From the NCBI GenBank assembly GCA_019454105.1, contig CP075364.1, positions 1,925,362 to 1,989,361 of the forward strand: 64,000 nucleotides of DNA, given 5' to 3'. Positions 34,719 through 43,195 of this stretch are shown piece after piece. The stretch is from Fimbriimonadaceae bacterium (GTDB lineage Bacteria; Armatimonadota; Fimbriimonadia; Fimbriimonadales; Fimbriimonadaceae). Each line of letters opens with the position of its first letter. Position 1 is the stretch's first letter. Position numbers and translations under genes: made by a program. The notes below the pieces were generated by a model. The model was not told the origin of the DNA. It searched no databases and was given only the letters and a program-made list of their open reading frames with translations.

Positions 34719-36263
34719 ATGTGGATCGCTGACTTGAAGCATTCGAGAGACCTGGACCGACGGGCGACCGAGCAGTATGGCGTTCCTGCCATGGTGCTGA
34801 TGGAACGAGCAGGGCTCGCAGTTTTCGAGGCCCTCCGTGAACTGCTCCCCGAGGGTGGTCGCGTCATCGTGATTTGTGGTGCGGGCAACAACGGCGGCGA
34901 CGGATTCGTCGTGGCCCGTCTGGCCCTTGAGGCGGGCTACGCGGTGGAGTGCTTGGTGGCGGCTCAGCCCGAAGACCTTCGAGAAGAATGCCGCCAACAG
35001 CTTCAGCAGGCCGAGGCCCAAGGGATCCGTCCGATTTTTCCCAGCGACGCCCGATGGGCCAGGCGGCTCGATTGCTTGGGATGCTACGACCTCATTGTCG
35101 ACGCGCTTCTTGGGATCGGGATCCATGGTGAGGTGAAAGGGCCCGTCCGCGAGGCGATCGAGGCGATCAATCGGAGCGGCGTCCCGGCCCTCTCCGTTGA
35201 TGTTCCCAGCGGAATTGAGACCGATACCGGCCTCGAGCTTGGCGTGAGCGTCTGGGCGCTGCGGACGGTCACGTTCGGCCTGCCCAAGCCTTTCCTCTTT
35301 CAGGGCCGTGGGCTGGAGCACTGCGGCTATTGGTCCGTGGCGGACATCGGGTTTCCCCAAACTTTGTTGCGTGAACCGACCGGGGCCAAGACGGTCGACC
35401 GGGCCTGGGTGGCCGGCCTCCTGCCGGAGCGGCTCAAAGACAGCCACAAAGGCACCAACGGCCACGTCCTCATTGTGGCCGGGAGCCGGTCCATGCGCGG
35501 TGCGGCGGTCTTGGCCGCTAAGTCGGCGATTCGGGCCGGAGCTGGCCTCGTTACCGTCGCCGGGATCGAACCGGTGATCGACGTCGTCGCCTCCCACGTC
35601 CCCGAGGCCTTGCTGATGCCTCTGGCCGAGGACGATGGTCGGATCTCGCCGAGAGCGGTGGACACGGTCTTGACCTCAGGAGACCGATTCTCGGGCGCCG
35701 TGTTCGGGCCTGGGACGACGCACGACGATCCGGTGGTGGAGTTTCTGTCAGGGCTCTGGTCACGATGGGAAGTTCCGAGCGTGATCGATGCCGACGCGTT
35801 GAACGCAGTCGCCCTGGGCGTCGGGCTGCCTCCGTGCGACGCCGTCCTGACGCCTCACCCTGGCGAACTGAGCCGAACGATGCAGGTGACCGTGGCGGAG
35901 ATTCAGAGCGACCGCTTCCGCGCGGCGAGGGAAGCGTCAGCGAAGTTTGGCAAGACGGTGCTTCTGAAAGGGGCGCACAGCATCGTCGCCTCTCCGGACG
36001 ATACGTTGCTCGTGAACGGCACAGGCAACCCCGGGATGGCCTCTGGCGGCATGGGCGACGTACTTTCGGGCGTGATCGGTGCGCTCCTTGGCCAAGAGCT
36101 TCCGTCTTATCTAGCAGCCGCTTGCGGAATGACATGGCACGGACTGGCCGGTGACCTTTGCGCTCGTCAGATCGCGCCGGTCGGCTACACCGCGACCGAG
36201 GTCGCGGAGGCGCTCCCACAGGCAAGGGCTAAACTGACCGAGCCGTGCGACCCGCCCTCCTAG
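34719..36263 (+). CDS. nnr: Bifunctional NAD(P)HX epimerase / ADP-dependent NAD(P)HX dehydratase
   Basis: 514 aa, the length of the fused YjeF enzyme. The N-terminal epimerase has ICGAGNNGGDGFVVARLA and DALLGIGIHGEVKGP. The C-terminal dehydratase has GTNGHVLIVAGSRSMRGAA, FGPGTTHDDP, and NGTGNPGMASGGMGDVLSGV. Together they repair hydrated NADH/NADPH in the cytoplasm. Its last 19 bases overlap the next gene, and the -10-like box of that gene lies inside its final codons. Confidence 0.95.
   Translation: MWIADLKHSRDLDRRATEQYGVPAMVLMERAGLAVFEALRELLPEGGRVIVICGAGNNGGDGFVVARLALEAGYAVECLVAAQPEDLREECRQQLQQAEAQGIRPIFPSDARWARRLDCLGCYDLIVDALLGIGIHGEVKGPVREAIEAINRSGVPALSVDVPSGIETDTGLELGVSVWALRTVTFGLPKPFLFQGRGLEHCGYWSVADIGFPQTLLREPTGAKTVDRAWVAGLLPERLKDSHKGTNGHVLIVAGSRSMRGAAVLAAKSAIRAGAGLVTVAGIEPVIDVVASHVPEALLMPLAEDDGRISPRAVDTVLTSGDRFSGAVFGPGTTHDDPVVEFLSGLWSRWEVPSVIDADALNAVALGVGLPPCDAVLTPHPGELSRTMQVTVAEIQSDRFRAAREASAKFGKTVLLKGAHSIVASPDDTLLVNGTGNPGMASGGMGDVLSGVIGALLGQELPSYLAAACGMTWHGLAGDLCARQIAPVGYTATEVAEALPQARAKLTEPCDPPS
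36230..36235 (+). promoter_or_regulatory. -10-like box 9 nt before GTG 36245
   Basis: TAAACT, then gaccgagcc, then GTG, all within the end of the NAD(P)HX repair gene. Confidence 0.4.
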
Positions 36264-37450
36264 GACTCTTGCTCGCTTTGAACGCCGTTGGCTGGTGCCA
36301 AGCGGCGAAAACAGTCACAGTCTCGTTCCCCAACGAAGGAGACCGAGAGGTCTGGATCCAAGAGACCGACGCCGCCGGTGTCGCGGCGACCACGCCAGCA
36401 AGCGGCACTGGGGTTCAGATCGAAGCTCCGTCGACTCCAGGAAAGGCTGTCGTCTATGCCCACGACAAGACCACAGGGAACGTCGCCGAGAAGCCACTGG
36501 CCGAGGTGCTCAAGACCGGTGTCTGGAAGGTCGAAGCCAAAGACGAGAAGCGCGTCTTCAGGATGGACTTCGTCGTGGTCTCGGACGGCAAGCCGGTCGC
36601 TTCGGCCCTCGTGCGGGGCACAGTCGGCAACGAGACCAAGACCGGACTCGTCGTCCCTGGGGATCAAGGACGAGCGTCGTTGTTCCTCGTTCCGGTCGGC
36701 TCGGTCAGGGTCGTGGTCGAGTACAAAGCCGAGGGTACGACCCGAACGACGCCGCCCCAGATTTTCGAAGCCAAGCTGGGAACAGGAACGCCGGCCGCCC
36801 GGCAACTCACCATCTCGGACAAAGTCGAGACCCTCGCTCCGGCGACCGGACAAGAGCCTCAGGGCATTAGACCTGAGACGACAGCAGACAAGGCCGAGCA
36901 GACGGCCCCGGCCCCCAACCCGATCGCTTCGCTGGTCAATCTCGTCGTCGGCCTGGCCGTGATCGGTGGCGTGGCGGCAGGCGTCCTCTGGTACGTCCGC
37001 AAGAACCCGAAACAGGTCGAAGACGCGCTGAAGAAGGTCGGTCTGGGGGACCAACAGCCAACTACGGCCGCTACTCCACCGACACCGTCCCAGCCCGAGC
37101 CGATCAAGCCGATCGTCCTCGACCCTGGGGCTCCAGCGCAGGCAGTGGTCGCTACTGCCATAGCCGTGAAGAACCCCAGGCTCGTCAAATCTGACGGCTC
37201 GGTCGTCCTCCTGCCGGAGGGAGCCTTCGAGGTCGGCCGAGACCCCGGTTTGGCCGTGAGCCTTGAAGGCGAATCGACCGTCTCCAGGCGGCACGCCCGG
37301 CTCGAAAGGAAAGGTGACGACGTGGCCCTGACCGACCTCGGAAGCACGAACGGGACGTTTGTGAACGGGGCCAAGCTCGCGGGCGAGACCGTACTTCGGC
37401 CTGGGGACTCCGTCCAGTTCGGGGCCGTCCAATACCGTTTCGAATCATAA
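36245..37450 (+). CDS. Secreted/anchored protein with one membrane helix and a C-terminal FHA domain
   Basis: 401 aa. The order is: signal peptide (ALLGLLLALNAVGWCQA), an outer beta-rich region of about 170 residues, a helix (LVNLVVGLAVIGGVAAGVLW, near residue 235), a Pro/Thr-rich linker, and a C-terminal FHA domain (EVGRDPGLAVSLEG, STVSRRHARLE, LGSTNGTFVNG). The FHA side faces the cytoplasm and binds phosphothreonine peptides. This suggests signal relay between the envelope and a Ser/Thr kinase that is not in the window. It leads a three-gene run with FHA and VWA proteins. Confidence 0.75.
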   Translation: MRPALLGLLLALNAVGWCQAAKTVTVSFPNEGDREVWIQETDAAGVAATTPASGTGVQIEAPSTPGKAVVYAHDKTTGNVAEKPLAEVLKTGVWKVEAKDEKRVFRMDFVVVSDGKPVASALVRGTVGNETKTGLVVPGDQGRASLFLVPVGSVRVVVEYKAEGTTRTTPPQIFEAKLGTGTPAARQLTISDKVETLAPATGQEPQGIRPETTADKAEQTAPAPNPIASLVNLVVGLAVIGGVAAGVLWYVRKNPKQVEDALKKVGLGDQQPTTAATPPTPSQPEPIKPIVLDPGAPAQAVVATAIAVKNPRLVKSDGSVVLLPEGAFEVGRDPGLAVSLEGESTVSRRHARLERKGDDVALTDLGSTNGTFVNGAKLAGETVLRPGDSVQFGAVQYRFES

Positions 37451-37454
37451 GAAC

Positions 37455-38774
37455 ATGGGCGGCACAGTCCTGAGGGCCCTGGTCTGCGGAGCGGCGGGAG
37501 CCGTGGCCTGGGTGCTCTGCGAGCCGTTCTTCCCGCGATTGGTGGGCGGGCTCGCCCGAGACCCCAGATGGAGCGCCGTCGAACTGGCGCTTTTCTTGTT
37601 GCTTGGGACGCTCGTCGGTCTGGCCGCCGGTGTCTTGCACGGATTGCGGCAAGGGAGCCGGCGGGCCGCTCTCTCGTCGGGCGGGCTCGGCGCGTTGTTC
37701 GGGGCCGTCGGCGGTGGGCTCGGACATTTCTTCGGTTCTGCCATGTTCACCCTGGCCGGTGGAGACGGCGTCACTATGAACCCCTTTGCCCGGACTCTTG
37801 CCTTCATTCCGATGGGACTGATGCTGGGAGCGGCGATCGGGGCCTCACAGCGGACTCTGCGGGGTTTTGTCTCTGGCTCGATCGGCGGGGCCATCGCCGG
37901 ATTTGTCTTGGGGGCGAGCTTCGATCCGATCGCCCTGGTCCTGTCGCCCTTCATCATGGCCGCAAACCTTGACCGGGTCGCCCAGGGTGGCCAAGTCGAG
38001 ATCGGCGGACCGGCGCGAGCTGTCACCTGCTTCGGTCTTGGGCTGTTCGTGGGTCTGTTCACGGCCCTGTTCGACCACGTGACCCGGCAAGCCTGGCTGA
38101 GGCTAACGCTAGGGCGCAACGAGGGACGGGAGTGGCCGATCGACGCCCAACAGACGCTCGTCGGGCGCGACGAAAGGGCGCATGTGCCGGTGTTCTCCGA
38201 CCCCCAAGTTCCCGCTTTGGCGGCCGTCATCGTCCGCGAGCAGGGTGGTTACATCTTGAAGGATCCCAGTTCGCCGATCGGAGTCGGGCACAACGGGATC
38301 CGGGTTCAAGAAGCCCCTCTTCAACACGGCGACACAATCCAGATCGGGAGCCTGAGCTTCGAGTTTCTAATGCGTGCCGGGGCCAGGAACGCGGCAGAAG
38401 GACGGGCCCGAGCCGTGCCCATTGGGGGCCAACGTCAGCCTGTCCAGCCGACGTCGCCGGTGCCGTCGGTGGCGCCGGTCCAGCCCGCCGCCGCGCCGAC
38501 GCTCGTCGTCATGAACGGGCCCATGACTGGCCAGAGGTTCCCCGTCCAAGGCCCGACGGAGATCGGGCGCGAAGGCAGCGGGGTCAGGCTGTTCGCAGAC
38601 GCTCAGGCGTCTCGCCGCCACGCCCAAGTGGAGTTTGGCCCGGCCGGTGTGTCTGTCACTGACCTGGGAAGCACGAACGGCACGTTTGTGAATGGCCAAA
38701 GAATCACCAGTTCGCCTTTGCGTCCGGGAGACATCGTCACTGTGGGATCGACTCAACTCAGGCTCGAAGCCTGA
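37455..38774 (+). CDS. Membrane protein with two FHA-type domains
   Basis: 439 aa. The first about 210 residues hold six or so hydrophobic helices (for example LALFLLLGTLVGLAAGVLHG and GFVSGSIGGAIAGFVLGAS). Two FHA-like domains follow. The first (about 225-310, TLVGRDERAHVPVFSD) lacks the usual SRRH motif and is probably degenerate. The second is complete: TEIGREGSGVRL, ASRRHAQVEF, LGSTNGTFVNG. Separating them is a Pro/Val-rich linker. It starts 5 bases after the previous FHA gene. Confidence 0.75.
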   Translation: MGGTVLRALVCGAAGAVAWVLCEPFFPRLVGGLARDPRWSAVELALFLLLGTLVGLAAGVLHGLRQGSRRAALSSGGLGALFGAVGGGLGHFFGSAMFTLAGGDGVTMNPFARTLAFIPMGLMLGAAIGASQRTLRGFVSGSIGGAIAGFVLGASFDPIALVLSPFIMAANLDRVAQGGQVEIGGPARAVTCFGLGLFVGLFTALFDHVTRQAWLRLTLGRNEGREWPIDAQQTLVGRDERAHVPVFSDPQVPALAAVIVREQGGYILKDPSSPIGVGHNGIRVQEAPLQHGDTIQIGSLSFEFLMRAGARNAAEGRARAVPIGGQRQPVQPTSPVPSVAPVQPAAAPTLVVMNGPMTGQRFPVQGPTEIGREGSGVRLFADAQASRRHAQVEFGPAGVSVTDLGSTNGTFVNGQRITSSPLRPGDIVTVGSTQLRLEA

Positions 38775-38811
38775 GGCCCGTAAGTCAACCGGGCCGAAAA
38801 GAACGTCTAGA

Positions 38812-40206
38812 ATGGAAGAGCCTATGGACGTTTCGCAGGGCCATGACCCCAACCGCACGGTGATTGGCGGTGCCCCGGTCGACAACCGGACCCAGGCGAT
38901 GGGAGCCGCGCCATTGGCCAGCGACCCGAACCGCACGACTGCCTGGGCACCCCCCTCCTTGGAACTTGGTGTTACCGTCACGGCGAGCCGTGGGGCGACG
39001 ATGGCGAACGGGCCTGCCCGTGAGCAGTTCCTCCTGGAGCTTTCCGCGCCCGACGAGCCGGGCCTGCCGGGTGTCGTGACGAGCGGATCAAGGACTCCTC
39101 TGAACCTGTGTCTCGTGATCGACCGTTCGGGATCGATGGAGGGGCCACCGCTCGAGTACGCGAAGCAGGCTTGCGGGTTTGTCGTCGACCTTTTGAATCC
39201 GGACGATGTCCTCAGCATCGTCGTTTTCGATGAAACGGTCGAGGTCCTCATGGCTCCGCAGCGGGTCAGTGACAGGCAGACGATCAAGGCAGGGATCGCG
39301 CAGCTCAGCCCGGGATACACGACCAACCTGTACGACGGGATCCAACTGGCGGCGCAGCAACTCGGTCAATTCGCCGAAGCGAGGCGGGCCACACGCATGA
39401 TCGTTTTGACCGACGGGGAACCGACTGCCGGGATCAAGGACTTCTCAAGTCTTGTGCAGCACGCCGGAGACATCCGCCAACGCGGGATCACCTCGACCTT
39501 CCTCGGTTTTGGGCCTGAGTACAACGAAGAGCTCCTGGCGGCCATGGCCAAGAAAGCAGGCGGCAACTATTACTACATTCCGCAACCCCACCTGATCCCG
39601 GAGATCTTTCGGACAGAACTCCAAAAACTGATGACCGTCTCGGCGATGAATCTCAAGCTTTCTCTCAAGCTGGCTCGCTGGGTGCAATTGCGGGCGGCGA
39701 CCGGCCACAGCGTGCCGCCTGACTCACGCGAGTTCTCGCTGGACCTCGCTGATCTTGAGCGAGGCGCGACGATGCAGCAGGTCTTCGACTTCGAGTTTCC
39801 CAACCACCCGCTAGGGCACTACCGGGTGGCTGGCGGCGCCCTTTCTTACACGGACGGGAGCGGGGCTAGCCGGTCCGTCAACGTGGACTTTGTGATGGAA
39901 TTCACGGGCGATTCAGCGCGGTTCTCGGCCCCCGTCGATCCGAGAGTCGCAGCGGCCGCTCAGGTCTCGGCCGCCTCTCGGGCTGTCGAGCAAACCATCA
40001 TGGGCCTCAAGACGCAGCAACTCACGACCGCAGGAGCTGTGGCCGACCTCCAAAAGACGCAGGCCCTTCTTTTGGCCCAGGGACGGACGCAAGAGGCGCA
40101 AGAAGTGACGATCGCGATGCAGGCGATCCAACGCGGCGACACGGGCGGGGCGGAAAAGACCTTAATGGGAACCATGGTGAACCTTGACCAGGGCAAGAGG
40201 CCCTGA
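38812..40206 (+). CDS. von Willebrand factor A (VWA) domain protein, cytoplasmic
   Basis: 464 aa. The VWA domain lies at about residues 95-260, with an intact MIDAS (LVIDRSGSMEG, the Thr in SPGYTTNLYDGI, and VLTDGEPTAG). An immunoglobulin-like beta region and a helical C-terminal tail (AVADLQKTQALLLAQGRTQE) follow, as in Ca-activated chloride-channel-like VWA proteins. There is no signal peptide. The N-terminal DPNRTVIGG and SDPNRTTAW repeats look like TQxxx phosphoacceptor sites for FHA binding, an inference that fits its neighbours. The start may be ATG 38824: TAGAAT at 38808-38813 overlaps the first ATG. Confidence 0.8.
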   Translation: MEEPMDVSQGHDPNRTVIGGAPVDNRTQAMGAAPLASDPNRTTAWAPPSLELGVTVTASRGATMANGPAREQFLLELSAPDEPGLPGVVTSGSRTPLNLCLVIDRSGSMEGPPLEYAKQACGFVVDLLNPDDVLSIVVFDETVEVLMAPQRVSDRQTIKAGIAQLSPGYTTNLYDGIQLAAQQLGQFAEARRATRMIVLTDGEPTAGIKDFSSLVQHAGDIRQRGITSTFLGFGPEYNEELLAAMAKKAGGNYYYIPQPHLIPEIFRTELQKLMTVSAMNLKLSLKLARWVQLRAATGHSVPPDSREFSLDLADLERGATMQQVFDFEFPNHPLGHYRVAGGALSYTDGSGASRSVNVDFVMEFTGDSARFSAPVDPRVAAAAQVSAASRAVEQTIMGLKTQQLTTAGAVADLQKTQALLLAQGRTQEAQEVTIAMQAIQRGDTGGAEKTLMGTMVNLDQGKRP

Positions 40207-40233
40207 ACTCGGCACGGTTTGGCGGCCCGAACC

Positions 40234-41229
40234 ATGAGTCTGGCGGCGATCGATCAGCGATTGAAGGTCACCCACGTCCCAAGAGGACGGCCCGAGACGA
40301 CCTTGGCGGAAGCGGTCAGGCGAGGGCTCTCGCATACGCCCAGGACCCTGCCATCCATGCTGTTCTACGACCAAGCTGGGTCGGAGCTTTTCGATTCGAT
40401 CACAGAGCTCCCGGAATACACCCTCACGAGGTCTGAGCGTTCGATCCTCCTTCGCCATGCCGACGAGATGGTCGCGGCGATCCCTGACCTGGCCGAAATC
40501 GTCGAGTTTGGGAGCGGGAGTGGGGAAAAGACCCGCATCGTCCTTGACGCGGCCCTCGCCACCGGCCCGGTGCGCTACGTTCCGATCGACGTTTCGGGCC
40601 AGCACCTTGAAGCCTCGATGCGAGGACTGCTAGTGGATCGGCCAACGCTATCAGCCCATGCTCTGGTCGCTGAGTACTTCGACGGCCTCAGGGCCCTTCC
40701 CAAGCCGATTGGCCCTCGGGCATTCATGTTCATGGGGAGCAACATCGGCAACTTGACGACAGACGAGGCGACCGAGTTCTTGAAGCTTGTACGGCGTGAG
40801 ATCGGAGAGCACGACAGGCTCTTCGTCGGTGTGGACCTGGTGAAGGACCTGGCATTGATGCGGGCCGCCTACAACGACTCATCGGGCGTGACGGCAAAGT
40901 TCAACAAAAACCTCTTGGCCAGGCTCAACAGAGAGCTCGGAGCCTCGTTCGACCTAGACGCGTTTGATCACCTGGCCGATTGGTTCCCCGAATCCTCCCG
41001 GATCGAGATGCGGCTCGTCAGCCGTACCCACCAAATGGTGACTCTAGGAAACCTTGGCCCCTTCGTGTTCCAAGAGGATGAATGGATCAGGACCGAGGTC
41101 TGTCACAAGTACACGCCCACATCGATAAAGGAACTGGGCTCGACGGCGGGGTTCAAAATGGTTCAAACTTGGACGGACGATCCCGGCTGGTTCATGGTGG
41201 CCGCTTTTGGAGCTGAAATTGGACGCTAA
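40234..41229 (+). CDS. egtD: L-histidine N-alpha-methyltransferase (ergothioneine synthesis, step 1)
   Basis: EgtD trimethylates histidine to hercynine with three SAM. The 331-aa product shows the subfamily start SMLFYDQAGSELFDSITELPEYTLTRSE, split here by description only, then the SAM site EFGSGSGEKT, MFMGSNIGN, and the substrate region near the end (SRTHQMVTLG, TEVCHKYT). It starts at ATG 40234; the TTG at 40219 is possible. It overlaps egtB by 11 bases and follows the VWA gene by 27. Confidence 0.95.
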   Translation: MSLAAIDQRLKVTHVPRGRPETTLAEAVRRGLSHTPRTLPSMLFYDQAGSELFDSITELPEYTLTRSERSILLRHADEMVAAIPDLAEIVEFGSGSGEKTRIVLDAALATGPVRYVPIDVSGQHLEASMRGLLVDRPTLSAHALVAEYFDGLRALPKPIGPRAFMFMGSNIGNLTTDEATEFLKLVRREIGEHDRLFVGVDLVKDLALMRAAYNDSSGVTAKFNKNLLARLNRELGASFDLDAFDHLADWFPESSRIEMRLVSRTHQMVTLGNLGPFVFQEDEWIRTEVCHKYTPTSIKELGSTAGFKMVQTWTDDPGWFMVAAFGAEIGR

Positions 41230-42463
41230 GACGTCGGTCGCCAAAAGGCTTGGCGACGCCCGCAAGGTGACGCTTTGGCTCATGGAGCAAGTGCCTGAGG
41301 AGTTCTGGAACCAGCGGGTCCACGACTTCTACTCACCTATTGGTTGGCACTTCGGCCATATAGGAAGGACAGAGGAACACTGGGCCTGTACCCGGGCAAC
41401 GGGGAGAGCCCCGCTGTCAGAAGACTTGGACTTCCTCTACACGGATTGCCCCGAAAATCCCAAGGACGCCCGTGTGCGCGTCCCTAACAAAGCCGAGACC
41501 CGCGCCTATCTTGATTCGACCCGAGCAGCGGCGCTGGAAGCTCTCACTAGGACTGAGTTCGAGAATACTGACCTTTTGGTGAGAGACGGTTACGCGTGGG
41601 AGTTCGCGCTTCAGCACGAGTGCCAGCATCAAGAGACGATCTGCGAGATGATGGCGCTGATCCATATGGCTGGAGCTAAGCCTGAACAAGCACGGATCGC
41701 GACAGCCGACGGCCCCAAGCTCGAGTGGGTTGCCTTCCCCGGGGGCCGAGTCACGCTGGGCTCTTCAGACCCCTTCGTTTATGACAACGAACGGGAGCCC
41801 CACGAGGTGGAAGTCGATCCCTTTGAGATCATGCGTCGAGCCGTTACCGTCTCCCAATGGCGAGCGTTCATCGGCGAAAGGGGCTACGAGAGGCTCGACC
41901 TTTGGAGCGATGCCGGTTGGGAGTGGAAGCAATCTGAGCAAGCGGCTCGACCTTTTGGTTGGACACCGGATCTCCACCATCACATTGGCCCCAAGGGTGT
42001 CCGTGCCATGGACGGTGACGAGCCTGTGACGGGAGTCTCTTGGTTCGAAGCCGATGCCTTCGCCCGATGGGCCGGCGCCCGACTTCCCACAGAAGCCGAA
42101 TGGGAAGCGGCTTGCGGCCCCGAACGATACCCATGGGGGGACGACGAGCCAACCTCTGACCATGCGAACTTCGGCATCCAGAACTGGGGGCCCAAGCCCC
42201 CTCCCAAGCTTGGATCCAGCCGCATTGGAGTCGAGGGCCTGGCCGGTGGATGTTGGGAATGGACCGCTTCCGCGTTCCTCCCATTCCCCGGGTTCGTCGC
42301 TTATCCTTATGACGGGTACTCGAGGGCCCACATGGACGGCAGACACCGGGTCTGCAAGGGCGGATCTTGGGCCACGGCCGGGCCCCTGCTGCGCAAGTCG
42401 TTCCGAAACTGGTACGTCCCCGGCTATCGCCAAGGGTTTTTGGGAGTCCGACTTGCCCGTTGA
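41219..42463 (+). CDS. egtB: Ergothioneine sulfoxide synthase EgtB
   Basis: Non-haem iron enzyme that joins hercynine to cysteine or gamma-glutamylcysteine using O2. Two domains are seen: a DinB-like helical domain with the iron His residues (GWHFGHIGRTEEHW and HECQHQET), and a C-terminal FGE-sulfatase-like domain (EPVTGVSWFEADAFARWAG, RLPTEAEWEAA, GGCWEWTAS, RVCKGGSW). Start TTG 41219 is chosen because GGAG lies 6 bases upstream; TTG 41207 is an alternative. Length 414 aa. No egtA or egtC is present, so a direct cysteine route (type II) is possible. Confidence 0.95.
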   Translation: MDAKTSVAKRLGDARKVTLWLMEQVPEEFWNQRVHDFYSPIGWHFGHIGRTEEHWACTRATGRAPLSEDLDFLYTDCPENPKDARVRVPNKAETRAYLDSTRAAALEALTRTEFENTDLLVRDGYAWEFALQHECQHQETICEMMALIHMAGAKPEQARIATADGPKLEWVAFPGGRVTLGSSDPFVYDNEREPHEVEVDPFEIMRRAVTVSQWRAFIGERGYERLDLWSDAGWEWKQSEQAARPFGWTPDLHHHIGPKGVRAMDGDEPVTGVSWFEADAFARWAGARLPTEAEWEAACGPERYPWGDDEPTSDHANFGIQNWGPKPPPKLGSSRIGVEGLAGGCWEWTASAFLPFPGFVAYPYDGYSRAHMDGRHRVCKGGSWATAGPLLRKSFRNWYVPGYRQGFLGVRLAR

Positions 42464-42469
42464 GCTCCC

Positions 42470-43195
42470 ATGATCGACTATTCGGGAGTCAGTGTCGACT
42501 ACGGAGCCGTGGCCGCGTTGCGCCAAGTTTCCCTCTCTGTCCCAAAGGGCAGGACGGTCTGCCTGATCGGCCCAAGCGGTTGCGGCAAGTCGACCCTCGT
42601 CCGAGTCGCCCTCGGGCTGGTGCCCGTCACCTCAGGGACGGTGCGGGTCGGTGGCCAAGACCTCAAGCCGACAACGATCGTCGCGATCCGGAGGCGGACT
42701 GGATATGTCGTGCAAGACGGCGGCCTCTTCCCGCACCTCACCGCCCGTCAGAACGTGCTCTTGATGCCGGACCGGCTGGGATTCTCGGCCCTTGATCGAC
42801 TGGGCGAACTCGCCGAGTTGGTCAGGCTCCCGCTGGACGCCTTGGAGCGTTATCCGGCCGAATTGAGCGGGGGCCAACGCCAGCGAGTGGCACTCATGCG
42901 GGCCCTTGTCCTCGATCCTGACTTGCTCCTGCTTGACGAACCCCTTTCGGCCCTCGATCCGATGGTCAGGAGCGGGCTGCAGGACGACCTCAAAGAGATC
43001 TTTGCCAAGCTTGGCAAGACAGTCGTGCTGGTCACACACGACATGCCAGAAGCGGCCCACTTTGGCGAACTGATCGTGCTCATGAACGAGGGGCGCATCG
43101 TCCAGTCCGGCGCCCTGCGCGACTTGCTCGACAACCCAGCCGATCCATTCGTCAAGTCTTTTATCGAAGCTCAACGGAGGCTCACCACCCTGTGA
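42470..43195 (+). CDS. ABC transporter ATPase, OpuCA/EgtV-like, downstream of egtB
   Basis: 241 aa ABC ATPase with Walker A GPSGCGKSTLV, Q-loop YVVQDGGLFPHLT, signature LSGGQRQRVALMRAL, Walker B LLLLDEPLSALDP and the H-loop VLVTHDM. This is the glycine-betaine/osmoprotectant subgroup, but without the C-terminal CBS pair of OpuCA. It begins 7 bases after egtB and overlaps the next gene as GTGA. Its position argues for a thiol/betaine substrate: ergothioneine is a histidine betaine, and EgtUV transporters have the same family origin. Confidence 0.9.
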   Translation: MIDYSGVSVDYGAVAALRQVSLSVPKGRTVCLIGPSGCGKSTLVRVALGLVPVTSGTVRVGGQDLKPTTIVAIRRRTGYVVQDGGLFPHLTARQNVLLMPDRLGFSALDRLGELAELVRLPLDALERYPAELSGGQRQRVALMRALVLDPDLLLLDEPLSALDPMVRSGLQDDLKEIFAKLGKTVVLVTHDMPEAAHFGELIVLMNEGRIVQSGALRDLLDNPADPFVKSFIEAQRRLTTL

